From Portunus trituberculatus (taxonomy: Eukaryota > Arthropoda > Malacostraca > Decapoda > Portunidae), in the NCBI RefSeq assembly GCF_017591435.1, contig NC_059292.1, forward strand, positions 24,783,543-24,847,542: 64,000 bases of DNA, written 5' to 3'. The stretch's first letter is position 1. Each line of letters begins with the position of its first letter. The translations under genes were made by a program, and so were the position numbers. Of this stretch, positions 61,589-64,000 are shown piece by piece. The notes under the pieces are model-generated. The model did not search any database. It was given only the letters and a program-made list of their open reading frames with translations, and was not told the origin of the DNA.

Positions 61589-61663
61589 ACAATCTAATTT
61601 TATACATGATCATGCCTCTTGGGTGTCTTTTCTTCTTAGTTCCAGTACAGTCTTCTCCTTCAT

Positions 61664-61880
61664 TCAAGCAGAGCCCATGCATACAAAGGACCTTGCACAC
61701 ATCCACTCACACAACTGTCTGCACATCCTCTCGTTCCCAACTTCATTGAGGTGTGCACCATCCGGCAGGAAGTCCATGCCTTCCCTCAGGGTCACGTATA
61801 AGTCATTGAAGTTGACGTTTCCTCTCTTGTTCCTCAGCCAGTCCACCTTGAGCTTCAGCACCTCCTCCTGAATTTTGCTG
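61664..61880 (-). pseudogene. LINE-2f ORF1 C-terminus, SGNH/GDSL-esterase-like (copy X)
   Basis: Minus-strand frame: VDWLRNKRGNVNFNDLYVTL, REGMDFLPDGAHLNEVGNER, MCRQLCEWMCARS. The 'D-xx-H' in DGAHLNEVGNERM matches the C-terminal Asp-His pair of SGNH hydrolases, a domain known in ORF1 of some CR1-group LINEs. The N-terminal GDS motif is not visible in this copy. Confidence 0.6.
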
Positions 61881-62017
61881 TTTGTTCGTCTTCTCAGTCA
61901 TTTGTATCGATCTCCTTATTTCCTGACTTTTTTTTGGGGGGTGGGATGGAGGGAAGAAAAGTTCTTATAAGCCATCAAATATGGTAATGGAAGTCTTATA
62001 AGCCATCAAATACGGTA

Positions 62018-64000
62018 ATGGAAATCTAACTTGCCATGCCTGGCTTAGTCATATACACCCAGCCATCTAGTGTTGTACTATTTTTTCTTTGTGATCAAAC
62101 CACTGTGTATGTCACAACTAGTCAGCCACTCTACATTTCATTCCTTCTCTTTTACTTGATATGGTAAATCCATTGCATATATTTTCATAAGTTTCAACAT
62201 CAGTTCTCATTTTCAGGCATTTTTAAGTAACTAATATAAACTACTTCCATCTCTTATGTTTTTCTTTAATTTTTCACCTATGTAAACCATACTTGTACAT
62301 CTGATGCTTAGTATAATATTATTCATAAAGATGGTCACAACTTCATGATTATTTCATGCCATTACTAACATTTTTTAATAATGTATAACTGGTCTCATAG
62401 TTTTCAGCAATAGACCTATTCACTTGCAGTGCATTTTTGTTACATTACACTCTTGTCCATTGCATCATACTCAAAATGCATAGTTTCAAATGGACCCAGC
62501 CACTATCAGCAACAGTCTGCAATGTCACCTGGGATCTAAGTCTATCCTCCAGTAAGTTCAGTACATGCACCTTCAAATACGAGATTTTATCTAAAATTTT
62601 TAAGTACGGTCTGTGTGAAGGTGATTCTATTCAGTTATGTTTTTCATGTAAGGTAGCACTAATAAATTGAGTATAGCACCTTACAAGGAGAAGCCTTTGG
62701 TTTATCAGTGAAATTTTGATTAGGAAGAGTTTTGTCAATATTGATATTAGACAAGAGTAAAAGACCATAAGACACTGATACAGGAGCAATGTATTGCAAA
62801 TCAATCTTTTTTTTTTTTTTTTTCATGTAAATGTTTGGATTTATTTATTTATTTTTATTATTTATTATTATTTTTTTACATATTTACATTTCTGTTTTCA
62901 TTTCCACCACCAGTTTGGTGATTATGCCAATATATTCCCAAAATCAATAAAAAGTACAAGTAGATAGTATGATCTAAAAAATAATATTTCAGTGATTATA
63001 ATTTACAGTGAGAAATGTGTGTGACCATGTATCAATGCCAATAAAGCTGGAGAGAAGGATGATGGAAGCCTCCAACCCCAAGCAGGCCCCAAGTTTACAG
63101 TCATCTTCAGTTACCTTTTTTTTTTTTTTTTTTTTTTTTATGCAAGAGGGATACTGACCAAGGGTAGCAAAAAGTTAAAAGAAAATGCCCAAACTCTTGC
63201 AGCATGATAAAAGCTTCTCAATAAAGAAAGTACAAATTAAATGTATCTGATCTAAATCCTCTCAAATATTTGTAGAATTCATTTACAACGTTAAGAAATT
63301 ATATATTGTAATTGAACAAATGGAATATGTATTGCTTTACAAAATATTCAGTTTTTATCTGTAGTAGTAGTAGTAGTAGTAGTAGTAGTAAAGATGACAG
63401 AAGAATGTTGTGCACAGTCCAATCTTCCTTCTATTTATTTATCATTTGCTTGCAATTAACATACGAATATTCTTAATAGATAGGTATGTGTCATGTGTCA
63501 ACACTCGCTCCATCCTGCACCCTTTCCACCAATCGCCACGCCACTCTTGCTCCGTCATGCATCCTCTCCACCAACCACTGCACCTTTTCCACCAATCACC
63601 ACCACACTCCAGATCCACTCGTGCTCCGTCCCGCATTGCCTTGCTTGGCCCTGCCATCTGCTTTTCCTACAGAAACAATTCTTTAAATGTATTTTCTCGG
63701 GTTTTGCATTTTTTAATGGATTTTTGTGATACTTGGTACCAGAGGAGGTGGAGGAGAAAGATGTGGAAGGGAGAGGTGGAGTGTGAGAGTGAGGGCAGGG
63801 GAGCAGTCACTCACCAGACACACAAAAAAAAAATCTTGGCACAGGGATAAGAATATTTCTTTTATTAGTAGAACTGGCATTGTTTTGATATCTGATTTGT
63901 TATTAGCAAAATGAAGCAAGTTTCAACCCACAATAGAATCGAGTCTAGGTGTTTTTTTGTTCAGTGAAAAAAAAAATAACTTTTTTTAATTAGCATGGCT
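62018..64000. other. No gene seen; simple repeats and a degenerate minisatellite
   Basis: Poly-T tracts at 62808-62823 and 63117-63139. (GTA)n at 63362-63390. A degenerate tandem of roughly 45-50 bp at 63500-63640 (CTCGCTCC-TC-TGCA-CC, TTTCCACCAATC-CCAC). No frame in this stretch has a recognisable protein signature. Confidence 0.6.

Larger units (their letters stand above)
58230..61925 (-). mobile_element. LINE-2f copy X, near full length, inactive
   Basis: From 5' to 3' on the minus strand: ORF1 C-terminus with an esterase-like motif (61861-61664); endonuclease (61588-60597); RT (60423-59244 with breaks); connector (59237-58640); C-terminal finger region (58634-58362); and a 3' UTR ending TAACATCAAGATCAAAATGAAGATCAAG at about 58236. 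The tail abuts the truncated start of copy Y. All parts are in order, but stops and shifts separate them. Confidence 0.88.
54071..62017. mobile_element. Outer TIR element carrying nested LINEs (possible)
   Basis: TACCATATTTGATGACTCAT at 54071 is mirrored by CTTATAAGCCATCAAATACGGTA ending at 62017; the right end has the motif twice (about 61965-61990 and 61994-62017). Between them nearly everything is minus-strand LINE-2f sequence. The simplest reading is a short TIR element into which LINEs inserted; two independent element ends cannot be excluded. Confidence 0.5.

Overview
This is a eukaryotic, gene-poor and transposon-dense window. It has a multi-exon gene with GT-AG introns, very long (TA)n, (CT)n and (CA)n microsatellites, Penelope-like and non-LTR retrotransposons, tRNA-derived SINEs and many TA-target DNA transposons. 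That mix fits a crustacean, most likely a decapod such as a crab. The taxonomic call is inference from repeat style and LINE protein sequence; no species marker is present.

The one host gene I can support runs on the + strand. Seven exons (8702-8913, 9929-10189, 30134-30212, 30591-30819, 40656-40791, 40985-41085, 43168-43252) join in matching phase into about 366 codons ending in TGA. The C-terminal part reads as the F-box and following domain of the FBXO30/FBXO40 family (SCF ubiquitin-ligase substrate receptors). The N-terminal part, where family members carry a TRAF-type zinc finger, is not in the window.

Layout. 1-1906: decayed Penelope-like reverse transcriptase (minus) ending at a 52-bp-arm inverted repeat. 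2055-6845: Tigger/pogo-like and PIF/Harbinger-like DNA elements and a foldback element, mostly bordered by (TA)n arrays. 8589-10189: host exons A and B. 10190-30133: a 20-kb intron holding a Tigger copy, two SINE-like sequences, a decayed minus-strand LINE, a Harbinger-like element with many subterminal motifs, and a head-to-tail run of LINE-1f copies (19.8-29.9 kb). LINE-1f is my label for a CR1/Jockey-group family with a GGTAAATAC-(CA)n tail. 30134-30819: exons C and D. 30820-40655: a Tc1-like element with a nearly complete transposase, more Tigger-type copies and a decayed Jockey-like LINE. 40656-43252: the last three exons, with a 1.4-kb TIR element filling most of the final intron. 43333-53959: a hAT-like MITE, more LINE-1f copies (one carrying a precise piggyBac-like insertion), a tRNA-Val-type SINE, and a complete Tigger-type MITE. 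54071-62017: outer TIR-like ends enclosing three minus-strand copies of a second LINE group, LINE-2f, with a (GATCAA)n-type tail. 62018-64000: no supported gene.

Nearly all reading frames outside the F-box gene are transposon remains carrying frameshifts and stops, or are translated microsatellites. The clearest systems-level observations are: repeated abutment of TA-target transposons on (TA)n arrays; LINE 3' ends running into (CA)n or (GATCAA)n repeats; loss of all but the N-terminal DNA-binding part of several Tigger transposases; and a 110-bp (CT)n tract that directly forms the polypyrimidine tract of a host splice acceptor.
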